A DNA stretch of 64,000 bases, from positions 1 to 64,000 of the forward strand of contig CAKZUB010000019.1 in NCBI GenBank assembly GCA_937921505.1. The letters are read 5' to 3'. The position numbers were made by a program, and so were the translations under genes. Below are positions 52,855-61,658 of this stretch, piece by piece. The DNA comes from an uncultured Clostridia bacterium (GTDB lineage Bacteria; Bacillota; Clostridia; Lachnospirales; Cellulosilyticaceae). How positions within the stretch are numbered: the first letter of the stretch is position 1; each line of letters opens with the position of its first letter. The notes below the pieces were generated by a model. It saw only the letters and a list, made by a program, of their open reading frames with translations. It ran no database searches and was not told the origin of the DNA.

Positions 52855-53007
52855 ATGAGAAAAAAGTATTATTGTCCTAGTTGTAAAGCAGAAGTAGAAG
52901 TATTGGAAGCATGTGGTGCAAGCAGTTATTTTTGTAACAATTGCAAAAAGCTTATTTCCAGTAAGGCAATTTTAGAAGAAGATTTAGAAAGAAAGGATAA
53001 TTTATAA
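52855..53007 (+). CDS. small zinc-ribbon protein
   Basis: A 50-residue protein with two Cys pairs, CPSC near the N-terminus and CNNC 17 residues later, which is the pattern of a zinc ribbon. It ends in an acidic/basic tail. The ATG follows GAGGAGA. Its stop codon touches the start codon of the pullulanase gene, so the two are translationally coupled. Function unknown. A role in binding nucleic acid or another protein is possible. Confidence 0.75.
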   Translation: MRKKYYCPSCKAEVEVLEACGASSYFCNNCKKLISSKAILEEDLERKDNL

Positions 53008-54978
53008 ATGATAAATGATTATATATTAAAAAAAGATGCAAAGTACTGGAAAGAGTATTTCGAAGAATCAAATTTTGACAAAAAGTTTTACTATGATGGA
53101 AATGATTTGGGAGCAATGTATAGCAAGGAAAAAACATTGTTTAAAGTGTGGGCACCTACGGCAGTTGAGGTTTATTTGAACCTTTATGTAACAGGAAGTG
53201 ATGAAGAAGTAAATGCGCAATTACTAGAAACCTTACCTATGAAGAGAGAAGAAAAAGGGGTTTTTTCTTATATTAAAAGAGGTGATTTACATGGCATTTA
53301 TTATACATATACGGTAACAGCTAATGGGCAGACAGTAGAGACGGGAGATGTATATGCAAAAGCATGTGGAGTAAACGGGCATAGAAGTATGGTTGTAGAT
53401 ATGGAAAGAACTAATCCAGATGGATGGGAGAAGGATATGCCTATCCATTATCCATTGGAGGATACACAAATATGGGAAGTTCATATTGGAGATTTCTCCA
53501 ATGATGTGGCTTCTGGAGTGAAATCAACTTACCTAGGGAAATATCTAGCCTTTACACAGGAGAATACAACATTAGAAGAAGATGGTGTACATTCTACTTG
53601 TTTAGCTTATTTAAAACAGCTTGGAATTACCCATGTACAGCTGCTTCCATCATTTGATTATGGTTCTGTTGATGAACAAATGAAAGATGGAAGCTTTAAC
53701 TGGGGTTATGATCCTATAAATTATAATGTGCCAGAAGGATCCTATGCAACAGATGCTTTTAATGGAGCTACAAGGATTAAGGAATATAAGCAGATGGTAG
53801 CTTCTTTGCATAAAGCTGGAATAGCTGTTGTTATGGATGTAGTATACAATCACACATACTCACTGAACTCTCATTTTAATAAAACTGTACCGTTCTATTA
53901 TTACAGACAATGGGAAGATGGATCTTTTGCAAATGGTTCAGCTTGCAGCAATGATACGGCAAGCGATAGAGCAATGTTTCGAAAATATATGATTGATTCC
54001 GTATTATACTGGATAAAGGAATATCATATTGATGGATTTAGATTTGACTTAATGGGACTTCATGATGTAGAAACTATGAATGAAATACGTAAGGCAATAG
54101 ACTCACTAGGTGAATGTGGTAAAGATATCATTATCTATGGAGAACCTTGGGCAGCTGCAGATAGTCCTTTAAAAGAGCCTATGAAGTTTGCAAAGAAAGA
54201 TGCAATTGTTCAATTACATGAACGCATCGCTGTATTTAATGATGATACAAGAGATTGTATTAAAGGGGCATATAATAAATTACAAGATCCAGGATTTGTG
54301 AATGGAAAGTTAGGAATAGAAGAAGAAGTAAAGAGGGCGATAAAAGGAATGTTTGCGAGAGAGTGGGATGTGCAACCTGATAGCCCAGCAAAGCTGTTAA
54401 ACTATGTTTCAGCACATGATAATAGTACACTTTGGGATAAACTTGTAGATTCAGTTATAAAGGATCGAAGTTATGAAACTAAACATGAAACACTTATTTT
54501 CATGAATAAGTTAGCAGCAGCAATGGTTCAATTTTCAAAAGGAATACCATTTATGCAGGCAGGAGAAGAAGGTGGAAGAACAAAACTTGGTGAAGATAAC
54601 AGCTATAATCTTTCAAAAGAATTAAATCAGATTGACTGGAACCGTATGTATAAGTTTGAAGATTTAATTAACTATTATAAAGGGCTCATTTCGGTTAGAA
54701 AGAGTTTGTTGGATATAAAGACTTTGACAAAAGAAGCAGCTGATAAGATTAATTTTATAGAAGGCCTACCAGATCAGGTTGTTGGGTATGAATTAGGATC
54801 ACAACTCAAAACTTTGGTTATTTTTAACGCTTCTAATAAAGTAGTAGAATTACCACTTAAAGGTGAATGGAGATTATTAGTAAATGAATGTGAAGCAAAA
54901 CCAGAAGGCATAAAATTAATGAGTAAAAAAGTATATATAAGTCCCATTTGTGCAAATGTATTAGTACAGATAGGGTAA
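53008..54978 (+). CDS. pulA: type I pullulanase (GH13)
   Basis: Debranching enzyme that hydrolyses alpha-1,6 links in pullulan, glycogen or starch fragments, 656 residues. It has an N-terminal CBM48-like domain (FKVWAPTAVEVYLNLY) and a catalytic barrel with the type I pullulanase hallmark NWGYDPINYNVPEGSYATD. The catalytic residues are Asp347 (GFRFDLMG), Glu379 (IYGEPW) and Asp471 (SAHDNS). No signal peptide is seen, so it is cytoplasmic and probably acts on glycogen or imported oligosaccharides. Confidence 0.94.
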   Translation: MINDYILKKDAKYWKEYFEESNFDKKFYYDGNDLGAMYSKEKTLFKVWAPTAVEVYLNLYVTGSDEEVNAQLLETLPMKREEKGVFSYIKRGDLHGIYYTYTVTANGQTVETGDVYAKACGVNGHRSMVVDMERTNPDGWEKDMPIHYPLEDTQIWEVHIGDFSNDVASGVKSTYLGKYLAFTQENTTLEEDGVHSTCLAYLKQLGITHVQLLPSFDYGSVDEQMKDGSFNWGYDPINYNVPEGSYATDAFNGATRIKEYKQMVASLHKAGIAVVMDVVYNHTYSLNSHFNKTVPFYYYRQWEDGSFANGSACSNDTASDRAMFRKYMIDSVLYWIKEYHIDGFRFDLMGLHDVETMNEIRKAIDSLGECGKDIIIYGEPWAAADSPLKEPMKFAKKDAIVQLHERIAVFNDDTRDCIKGAYNKLQDPGFVNGKLGIEEEVKRAIKGMFAREWDVQPDSPAKLLNYVSAHDNSTLWDKLVDSVIKDRSYETKHETLIFMNKLAAAMVQFSKGIPFMQAGEEGGRTKLGEDNSYNLSKELNQIDWNRMYKFEDLINYYKGLISVRKSLLDIKTLTKEAADKINFIEGLPDQVVGYELGSQLKTLVIFNASNKVVELPLKGEWRLLVNECEAKPEGIKLMSKKVYISPICANVLVQIG

Positions 54979-54985
54979 TAATACA

Positions 54986-55396
54986 TTATTTCTTTTCTCG
55001 TTGGATCTCTATTTCAAAATCTTCCAATTGGATATTAAGTGCATGAATAGATATCTGTACTTCTGACACTAAAAATCCTAAAGAGATAAGAAGCAGCAAC
55101 AAGCTTAAACCAAAGACGATATTAGCAAGAAATAAGCTACCAGCATAGAGTAGAAACATACTCATGACACAAAAGAAAAAACTTAAGGCACCATATATTT
55201 GCATATTCCTTATAATTTTCAGTCTCACCCTTAAGTTTTTTATTTGTTCTTTTAAAATAATATTAGGTTGTTGTTTATATTGAGTATATAAATCTCGTAC
55301 TAACTGTGCAAGCACAACAAATCTGTTGGTATAGGCCAACATTAAAAGTGATATTGCAGGAAAAAGTAGTGCTGGAGTTGTTAAAGATAATTCCAT
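54986..55396 (-). CDS. DUF2721 family membrane protein
   Basis: A 136-residue protein matching the pattern of the DUF2721 family (LTTPALLFPAISLLMLAYTN near the start). Hydrophobic helices lie at about 7-27, 66-92 and 94-114, with a basic loop between the first two and a charged C-terminal tail. Function is unknown for the family. It is convergent with the pullulanase gene, with seven bases between the stop codons. Confidence 0.8.
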   Translation of the reverse strand: MELSLTTPALLFPAISLLMLAYTNRFVVLAQLVRDLYTQYKQQPNIILKEQIKNLRVRLKIIRNMQIYGALSFFFCVMSMFLLYAGSLFLANIVFGLSLLLLLISLGFLVSEVQISIHALNIQLEDFEIEIQREKK

Positions 55397-55434
55397 TGGA
55401 CTTAGCTCCTTTGTTTATAATTTAACATTATTTG

Positions 55435-55462
55435 TTGAAAAAAAGTTATAGTATGATATAGT
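55435..55462 (+). promoter_or_regulatory. promoter of the Mo/W cofactor operon
   Basis: TTGAAA (55435-55440), 16 bases, then TATAGT (55457-55462). It gives a leader of about 245 bases, which holds a structured element and a terminator before the first start codon. Confidence 0.55.
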
Positions 55463-55574
55463 AAGGATATATTAGCATATCATATGCAGTATATCAATAT
55501 TATTGCATTTTTACCAAAGATAATATTACAATTAAATCTAATTAAATAATGTTATCCGAACTTATTTATCTAAG

Positions 55575-55685
55575 GAAGATTCTATGATCAATAAGTCAGG
55601 GCTCTGTGGGAAACTGCGTAGCCTCCCTTTTTGGAAAGGATAGAGAAGCTTTATTTTATTCTGTCCTTTTGGGCAGAATTTTTTG
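55575..55685 (+). ncRNA. probable Moco/Tuco riboswitch with terminator, before the cofactor operon
   Basis: A structured leader with AGGG/CCCT and GGCT/AGCC pairing, a GGAAACTG loop region, GCCTCCC, then TTTGGAAAGGAT. The same elements occur at 63730-63775 before the oxidoreductase gene. A T-tailed terminator follows (ATTCTGTCC 55658-55666 with GGGCAGAAT 55671-55679, then T6). AAAGGATAGA (55635-55644) can pair over 10 bp with TCTGTCCTTT (55660-55669) to form an antiterminator. The same segment can instead close the aptamer with TTCTAT (55580-55585). Ligand binding would thus switch the operon off. The class assignment rests on motif memory and the downstream genes. Confidence 0.72.
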
Positions 55686-55715
55686 ATTAATAAAACTATT
55701 GGTGGAGGGGATCTT

Positions 55716-56219
55716 ATGTATTCAGTAGGGATTATTACAGCAAGTGATAAAGGTGCACGAGGGGAAAGACAAGATGTAAGTGGTAAGTTAATACAAACAG
55801 TTATGGAAGAGAAAGGCTATATTATAAAAAAATATGTGATACTGCCAGATAATGCAGAAACCTTAGCGCAGGAAATGGTTGATATGGCAGATAAGCTGCA
55901 TCTTAATTTAATTTTAACAACGGGTGGCACAGGGTTTAGTCAAAGGGATGTTACCCCAGAAGCTACTTTAAAAGTTATTACTAAGCAGGCACCGGGCATA
56001 TCAGAAGCTATCAGGTACAACAGTCTTCAAATTACACCTAAGGCGATGTTATCAAGAGGAATTTCAGGGATTCGAGATAAGACGCTTATTGTTAATTTAC
56101 CAGGAAGCCCTAAAGCAGTTCAAGAATGTTTAGGGTTTATTGTTGATACACTTCATCATGGCTTGCAAATATTAGTGGGTGATGCTTCTGAATGTGCTGA
56201 AAGTTTAAAGGATCAATAG
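55716..56219 (+). CDS. mogA: molybdopterin adenylyltransferase (MogA/MoaB family)
   Basis: Enzyme that adenylates molybdopterin before metal insertion, about 167 residues. Family motifs are GIITASDKGARGER at the N-terminus, LTTGGTGFSQRDVTPEA in the middle and SRGISGIRDKTLIVNLPGSP near the end. ATG 55716 follows GGTGGAGGGG. A longer TTG start at 55683 would lie inside the terminator region and is rejected. First gene of the Mo/W cofactor operon. Confidence 0.9.
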   Translation: MYSVGIITASDKGARGERQDVSGKLIQTVMEEKGYIIKKYVILPDNAETLAQEMVDMADKLHLNLILTTGGTGFSQRDVTPEATLKVITKQAPGISEAIRYNSLQITPKAMLSRGISGIRDKTLIVNLPGSPKAVQECLGFIVDTLHHGLQILVGDASECAESLKDQ

Positions 56220-56247
56220 GCTAAATTATAAAAGGAAGGAATACACT

Positions 56248-57108
56248 ATGAAAAAGAAAATAATTTTAGTATTTTCAATTATTCTCATAGCTATTGTAAG
56301 TGTGAGCGCAATTATGCTTGCAAAAATAAATGCTAAAAAAACATCCAACCTTTTAATTGGTTCGACAACAAGCCTTCAAGACAGTGGACTTTTAGAGGAG
56401 CTTTTACCACAATTTTATGAAGAAACAGGGATTTTGGCTAAGGTTATTGCTGTTGGAACAGGACAAGCTATTAAGCTTGGACAAGATGGAGAAGTGGATG
56501 TGCTTTTAGTTCATGATAAACCCTCAGAAATAGCATTTGTGGAAGAAGGTCATGGTACAAAAAGATGGGATGTTATGTACAATGACTTTATTTTAGTAGG
56601 TCCACAAGAAGACCCTTTACATATTAAAGATAAATTAGGAACAGATATATTAGAAGCATTTAAGCTAATAGCATCACAAGATGCAGCGTTTATTTCTAGA
56701 GGGGATAATTCAGGGACGCATAAAAAGGAAGTTGGGATTTGGAAAGCGCTTAATATAGATACTACTACTCAATATAATGGCTACATTTCAGCAGGAAAAG
56801 GGATGGGTGATGTTTTAAAAATGGCAGATGAGTTAAGAGCCTATACTTTGACAGATCGTGCGACTTACTTGAAATTTTCCAAGCAACTGGCATTAGATGT
56901 AGTCACTGAGGGCGATGAACATCTTATAAATATGTATGGGGTTATAGCTATTAACCCTGAAAAAAACAAGGCGATTAATAGTAAAGGTGCACAAGCATTT
57001 GTTAAATGGTTGTTATCATTAGAGGTACAGAAAAAAATAGGTGAGTATGGGATAGATGTAGGGGGAAGGCCGCCTTTTATCCCAGCGGCAGAGGACTACC
57101 ATGAATGA
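56248..57108 (+). CDS. tupA: tungstate ABC transporter substrate-binding protein
   Basis: TupA-like oxyanion-binding protein of 286 residues with an N-terminal membrane helix (residues 4-26) serving as signal or anchor. The TupA signatures STTSLQDSGLLEELLP and VGTGQAIKLGQDGEVDVLLV are present, as are SRGDNSGTHKKE and YTLTDRATYLK. Binding tungstate rather than molybdate is the usual specificity of this family. It fits the tungsten-type oxidoreductase at the end of the window. Confidence 0.92.
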   Translation: MKKKIILVFSIILIAIVSVSAIMLAKINAKKTSNLLIGSTTSLQDSGLLEELLPQFYEETGILAKVIAVGTGQAIKLGQDGEVDVLLVHDKPSEIAFVEEGHGTKRWDVMYNDFILVGPQEDPLHIKDKLGTDILEAFKLIASQDAAFISRGDNSGTHKKEVGIWKALNIDTTTQYNGYISAGKGMGDVLKMADELRAYTLTDRATYLKFSKQLALDVVTEGDEHLINMYGVIAINPEKNKAINSKGAQAFVKWLLSLEVQKKIGEYGIDVGGRPPFIPAAEDYHE

Positions 57109-57793
57109 ACTTACAAATGGCTTCATAAAAGCTTTTGAGCTCATTATTTCCCTAGATTCCGAGTTATATCAAATTATTATAAGATCTCTTTTTGTTTCAC
57201 TATCAGCGGTAGTGATTTCAGCGCTATTTTGTATTCCTTTTGGTATTTGGCTTGGACTTAAAAGGTTTAAGGGAAAACAGTTTGTTTCTAGAATTTTATA
57301 TGCTTCAATGAGTACGCCGTCAGTTGTAATAGGACTTGTTATTTTACTGCTTCTCTCAAGAAAAGGACCGTTAGGCTTTATGGGGCTTTTGTATACGCCA
57401 GTCGCTATGATTATCGCTCAGATAGTGTTAGTTACACCTCTTATTTTAGGACTTACCTATAATACAGTCAAACAAAGGGGATCTATTATACAGCATGAAG
57501 GCTTGCTGCTTGGTGCCAATTCTTTTCAAATAATTATACTCATCATACGTGAACTTAAAATAGATCTATTGGTTCATTTAATGGCTGGGTTTTCAAGAGC
57601 TATTTCAGAAGTTGGGGCTGTAATGATTGTTGGAGGTAATATTAAAGGTGTAACGCGGGTCATGACAACTTCTATAGCACTGATGAATGCTATGGGAGAG
57701 TATGACATGGCGATAGCACTTGGAGTAGTGCTGCTCTTTATTTCCTTACTCGTTAATACCATTGTCTATAGGGAGGATGCCAGATGGAAATAG
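57101..57793 (+). CDS. tupB: tungstate ABC transporter permease
   Basis: A 230-residue membrane protein with about five helices and the docking loop LLLGANSFQIIILIIRE. The family feature AISEVGAVMIVGGNI is present. It overlaps tupA by eight bases and tupC by ten, so the three are translationally coupled. Confidence 0.92.
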   Translation: MNELTNGFIKAFELIISLDSELYQIIIRSLFVSLSAVVISALFCIPFGIWLGLKRFKGKQFVSRILYASMSTPSVVIGLVILLLLSRKGPLGFMGLLYTPVAMIIAQIVLVTPLILGLTYNTVKQRGSIIQHEGLLLGANSFQIIILIIRELKIDLLVHLMAGFSRAISEVGAVMIVGGNIKGVTRVMTTSIALMNAMGEYDMAIALGVVLLFISLLVNTIVYREDARWK

Positions 57794-58398
57794 TCATTCA
57801 AAATCTTGTGAAAAGATATGATCAAAAGCTTATATTTAATATTTCTAACTTGCATTTTAAAAAAGGAAAAATTATTGGCTTATTAGGGGATAATGGCTCG
57901 GGTAAAAGTACTTTACTTAAAATGATAAGTGGCATGGATAAAGAGTATGAAGGAAAAATTCTTTATGATGGTTATTCATTAAAGCATCATATGACACATC
58001 GTATCGGGATGGTAAGTCAAAAACCTTATCTCTTTAAGCGCAGTGTTTATGAAAATATTGAATACCCTCTTAAAATACGAAAAGTAGAAAAAGGCAAAAG
58101 AAAAGAAGTGGTAGATGGCTTTTTAAGAGATATGAATCTTGAGTCTATCCAAGATCAAAGAGCAGATACTTTATCAGGTGGAGAAGCTCAAAAAGTTGCT
58201 TTAGCTCGCGCACTTTCTGCAAAACCTAAACTACTCTTATTAGATGAAACAACTGCTAATATCCATGAAGAGGCTATTTGTACGATTGAGCATCAGTTGA
58301 AATCTTATCACGAACAAATGGCGTGTACTATTATTTTTGTTACACATAATCTTCTTCAAGCAGAACGTTTTTGTGATGAGAGAGTGTGGCTAAGCTGA
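57784..58398 (+). CDS. tupC: tungstate ABC transporter ATP-binding protein
   Basis: A short 204-residue ABC ATPase: Walker A GDNGSGKST, Q-loop VSQKP, signature LSGGEAQKVALARA, Walker B LLLLDETTANI and switch His in VTHN. The Walker B Glu is kept. It lacks the regulatory C-terminal domain found in ModC. Confidence 0.93.
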   Translation: MEIVIQNLVKRYDQKLIFNISNLHFKKGKIIGLLGDNGSGKSTLLKMISGMDKEYEGKILYDGYSLKHHMTHRIGMVSQKPYLFKRSVYENIEYPLKIRKVEKGKRKEVVDGFLRDMNLESIQDQRADTLSGGEAQKVALARALSAKPKLLLLDETTANIHEEAICTIEHQLKSYHEQMACTIIFVTHNLLQAERFCDERVWLS

Positions 58399-58455
58399 TG
58401 AGGTCAAAAAGGCTGCATTTAATGCATAAGTTACTTAGTAAAAAGGGGGAATACG

Positions 58456-59694
58456 ATGGAGTTTTTCAATGTAGCAACTGTAGAAGACGTAGATGTAATA
58501 CTTAAAGAAATAGCTTCAACTTATTTAGCAGAGGAAGAAATAGAAGAGTTGCTAAATAGTGTAGGTCGCATTGTAAGTGAAGATATTTTTGCTACAATAG
58601 ATTTACCGGAGTTTAATCGTTCAACGGTGGATGGCTATGCAGTGATAAGCCAGGAAGTTATGGGCGCATCAGAATCCATACCGAGCTTTTTAGAATGTAT
58701 AAGCGAGGTACGGATGGGAGAGGTAGTTGATTTTAGTCTCCAAAAGGGCAAAGCTGTTTATGTACCAACGGGAGGGATGATTCCAGAAGGTGCAGATGGC
58801 ATGGTTATGATAGAGTACGTAGAAAAACTAGATGAGCAGACTATTTTAGTTTATAAACCTATTGCACCTTTAGAAAATATGACACTTATAGGAGATGATT
58901 TAAAAAAAGGAGAACGAGTTATCCGAAAAGGTAAAAAATTAACGCCTTATGATATAGGATTACTCGTTGGTTTAGGTATTACAAAGGTAAAAGTCTATAA
59001 AAAGCCGCGATTTGCAGTTATCTCAACAGGAGATGAAATAGTTGATGTAGATGCAGCTCAAAAAGTTGGACAAATAAGAGATATTAACGGCTATGCTCTT
59101 GTGGCTCTTATCACACAACTTGGAGGAGACGTATTTCAAAAAGTTATTGTTAAAGATGATTTTGATAAATTGCAGACAGCACTTAAAGCATCTTTAGAAC
59201 AGGTAGATATCGTACTTATTTCTGGAGGAAGCTCTGTTGGAACCAGGGATTATACCAAAGATGTTATTGAATCTGTAGGGGGCAAGGTTTTAGTTCATGG
59301 TATTTCAATAAAACCCGGAAAACCAACGATTATTGGACAAGTTAATGAAAAAATCATTTTTGGACTGCCTGGACATCCAGCATCTGCTTTAATCGTATTT
59401 AATCGCTTTGTAAAAACTTATATGCAGCAGATCCTAGCACGTAATGAAAAAGAACTTAGTATTGTGGCAACACTCGCGGGAAATGTACATGCATCTCCAG
59501 GCAAAGAAACTTATCAGATGGTTCAGCTTATACTTGGGGAGAGTGGATGGCGTGCTATTCCGTTTTATGGCAAATCGGGTATGATGACACTGCTTGCTAA
59601 GTCCTCCGGGTATATTCGTATTCGGGATGATCAAGAAGGTTTAATGAAAGGTGAACAAGTAGAGGCATTTTTATTTCAGGAGGTGATGTTATAA
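58456..59694 (+). CDS. moeA: molybdopterin molybdenumtransferase MoeA
   Basis: A 412-residue enzyme that inserts molybdate or tungstate into adenylated molybdopterin. It has the N-terminal FNRSTVDGYAVIS, VPTGGMIPEGADGMVMIEY, the MogA-like fold with ISTGDEIVD and VLISGGSSVGTRDYT, and KPGKPTIIGQVN / FGLPGHPASALI. It is followed one base later by a second, longer moeA-like gene. Confidence 0.94.
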   Translation: MEFFNVATVEDVDVILKEIASTYLAEEEIEELLNSVGRIVSEDIFATIDLPEFNRSTVDGYAVISQEVMGASESIPSFLECISEVRMGEVVDFSLQKGKAVYVPTGGMIPEGADGMVMIEYVEKLDEQTILVYKPIAPLENMTLIGDDLKKGERVIRKGKKLTPYDIGLLVGLGITKVKVYKKPRFAVISTGDEIVDVDAAQKVGQIRDINGYALVALITQLGGDVFQKVIVKDDFDKLQTALKASLEQVDIVLISGGSSVGTRDYTKDVIESVGGKVLVHGISIKPGKPTIIGQVNEKIIFGLPGHPASALIVFNRFVKTYMQQILARNEKELSIVATLAGNVHASPGKETYQMVQLILGESGWRAIPFYGKSGMMTLLAKSSGYIRIRDDQEGLMKGEQVEAFLFQEVML

Positions 59695-59695
59695 C

Positions 59696-61657
59696 ATGTA
59701 TAAAGAGAATCAATTAAAGGATAAAGCAGAAGTAGAAATAGACACACAAGTAGAAAAAGAAAAAGATCAGCATACTAGAAATGTTTATATATCTAATATC
59801 CCTGTTGAAGAAGCTCTTAAGTTATATAAGGATGCTTTAGCATATCCGCTAAAAACCGAAAAGATACCAGTGGGAGAATCTTTGTTTAGAACGACTTGTG
59901 AGGCTGTTTTTGCAACTATTTCATCACCACATTATCACGGGGCGGCTATGGATGGTATTGCGGTAATGGCTGCAAGCACCTACGGCGCTTGTGAAAAAAC
60001 ACCTAAGTGTCTTACGCTTGGAGAACATTTTGAATATATCAATACAGGCAACCCAATGCCAGTAGATACAGATGCCGTTATTATGATTGAAGATGTAGCA
60101 GCAGTGGATCAGGGGAGGATTCAAATTATAGCGCCAGCTTATCCGTGGCAGCATGTGAGGCAAGTTGGGGAAGATATTGTTCAAGGCGAGATGATTATTC
60201 CTTCACACCACAGGATTAGACCTATGGATATAGGAGCACTTTTAAACGGGGGTGTGCAACAAGTTGAGGTGTTTGCAAAAACATCTGTCGGCATACTTCC
60301 AACCGGAACAGAGATAGTCCAAGATGTAAACTTACTTAAGTATGGCAAAATTATAGACTCCAACTCAAAGGTTTTTGAGGGATTAGTGATAGAAGCGGGA
60401 GGCATTCCTAAAATATATACCCCTGTTACAGATGAGAGAGAGGCTTTAAAAGCAGCTATAAAAAAGGGAGTAGAAGAAAATGATGTGTTAATCATCAATG
60501 CTGGTTCTTCAGCAGGATCAAAAGACTTTACAGTAGATCTGATCCGGGAGCTTGGAGAAGTTGTTGTACATGGTGTTGCTTTAAAGCCAGGCAAACCTAC
60601 AATACTTGGCATCATAAGTGGTAAACCAGTAATTGGTATTCCAGGCTATCCTGTTTCTGCTTACTTTTCTTTTGAGACCTTTGCAAAGCCTATTATAGAG
60701 TGGTATTTAGGCAAAAAAGATCAAACAAAGTCTATTAGGGCTGTTTTATCACAGAGAGTTGTTTCATCACTCAAGCATCAAGAATTGGTAAGAGTAACTT
60801 TAGGTGAAGTCGGGAAGCGTCTTATTGCTACCCCTTTAAATCGTGGGGCAGGTGCTAGCATGAGCCTTGTAAGAGCAGACGGTGTTTTAACAGTACCTCG
60901 GATGTCAGAAGGGATTGAAGGCGGACAAGAAGTTGATATTGCACTTATTAAACCCTTAGAAGAGATTTTAGAAAGAGTGGTCTTGATTGGCAGCCATGAC
61001 TTGATTTTAGATTTGATTGCAGATAAGAGGCCACTTACGTCAGGACATGTAGGGAGTCTAGGTGGTATTATGGCTATGAAGCGTGGGGAATGTCATATCG
61101 CACCTATTCACCTGTTAGATGAGCATACAGGGGAGTACAATATTTCTTATGTGAAAAAATATTTTCCACTAGGATCGATGGCTATTATTAAGGGGGTTAA
61201 AAGACTCCAAGGTCTTATGGTTCAAAAAGGAAATCCTAAACATATAGAGGGGTTTTCGGATCTCGTAAGAGCGGATATTCATTATGTGAATCGTCAGCGT
61301 GGAGCTGGTACAAGGCAACTCTTAGACTATGAACTTAAAAAAGAGCACATAGATCCTGCAGATATTACCGGCTATAATAGAGAGATGACAACACATATGA
61401 GTGTAGCTGTAACAATTGCTTCAGGAACGGCAGATGTAGGTCTTGGGGTTTTATCTGCGGCTTTAGCGATGGATCTTGACTTTATACCTGCTTGCTATGA
61501 AGAATATGATTTTTTAATTCCTATGATGTATTTAGAGGATGTGCGCGTTCAAAACTTTATACAGATTTTGAAATCACAGGAGTTCAAAGAAAAACTCACT
61601 TTAATTGGAGGGTATATGCTTCAAAATCCTGGTGAAGTCTTGAAAGTAGGTGAGTAG
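59696..61657 (+). CDS. MoeA-like protein fused to a periplasmic-binding-protein-like domain
   Basis: A 653-residue protein. Residues 1-430 are a second MoeA (HGAAMDGIAVMAA, GNPMPVDTDAVIMIEDV, LPTGTEIVQ, NAGSSAGSKDFT, IGIPGYPVSAYFSFE). Residues 445-640 are a PBP-like domain (GSHDLILDLIADK, SGHVGSLGGIMAMKRGE, NRQRGAGTRQLLDYEL). This architecture is known in anaerobes and archaea. The extra domain may bind the metal oxyanion or cofactor, which would fit separate MoeA proteins for Mo and W. No signal peptide is present, so it is cytoplasmic. Confidence 0.9.
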   Translation: MYKENQLKDKAEVEIDTQVEKEKDQHTRNVYISNIPVEEALKLYKDALAYPLKTEKIPVGESLFRTTCEAVFATISSPHYHGAAMDGIAVMAASTYGACEKTPKCLTLGEHFEYINTGNPMPVDTDAVIMIEDVAAVDQGRIQIIAPAYPWQHVRQVGEDIVQGEMIIPSHHRIRPMDIGALLNGGVQQVEVFAKTSVGILPTGTEIVQDVNLLKYGKIIDSNSKVFEGLVIEAGGIPKIYTPVTDEREALKAAIKKGVEENDVLIINAGSSAGSKDFTVDLIRELGEVVVHGVALKPGKPTILGIISGKPVIGIPGYPVSAYFSFETFAKPIIEWYLGKKDQTKSIRAVLSQRVVSSLKHQELVRVTLGEVGKRLIATPLNRGAGASMSLVRADGVLTVPRMSEGIEGGQEVDIALIKPLEEILERVVLIGSHDLILDLIADKRPLTSGHVGSLGGIMAMKRGECHIAPIHLLDEHTGEYNISYVKKYFPLGSMAIIKGVKRLQGLMVQKGNPKHIEGFSDLVRADIHYVNRQRGAGTRQLLDYELKKEHIDPADITGYNREMTTHMSVAVTIASGTADVGLGVLSAALAMDLDFIPACYEEYDFLIPMMYLEDVRVQNFIQILKSQEFKEKLTLIGGYMLQNPGEVLKVGE

Positions 61658-61658
61658 T

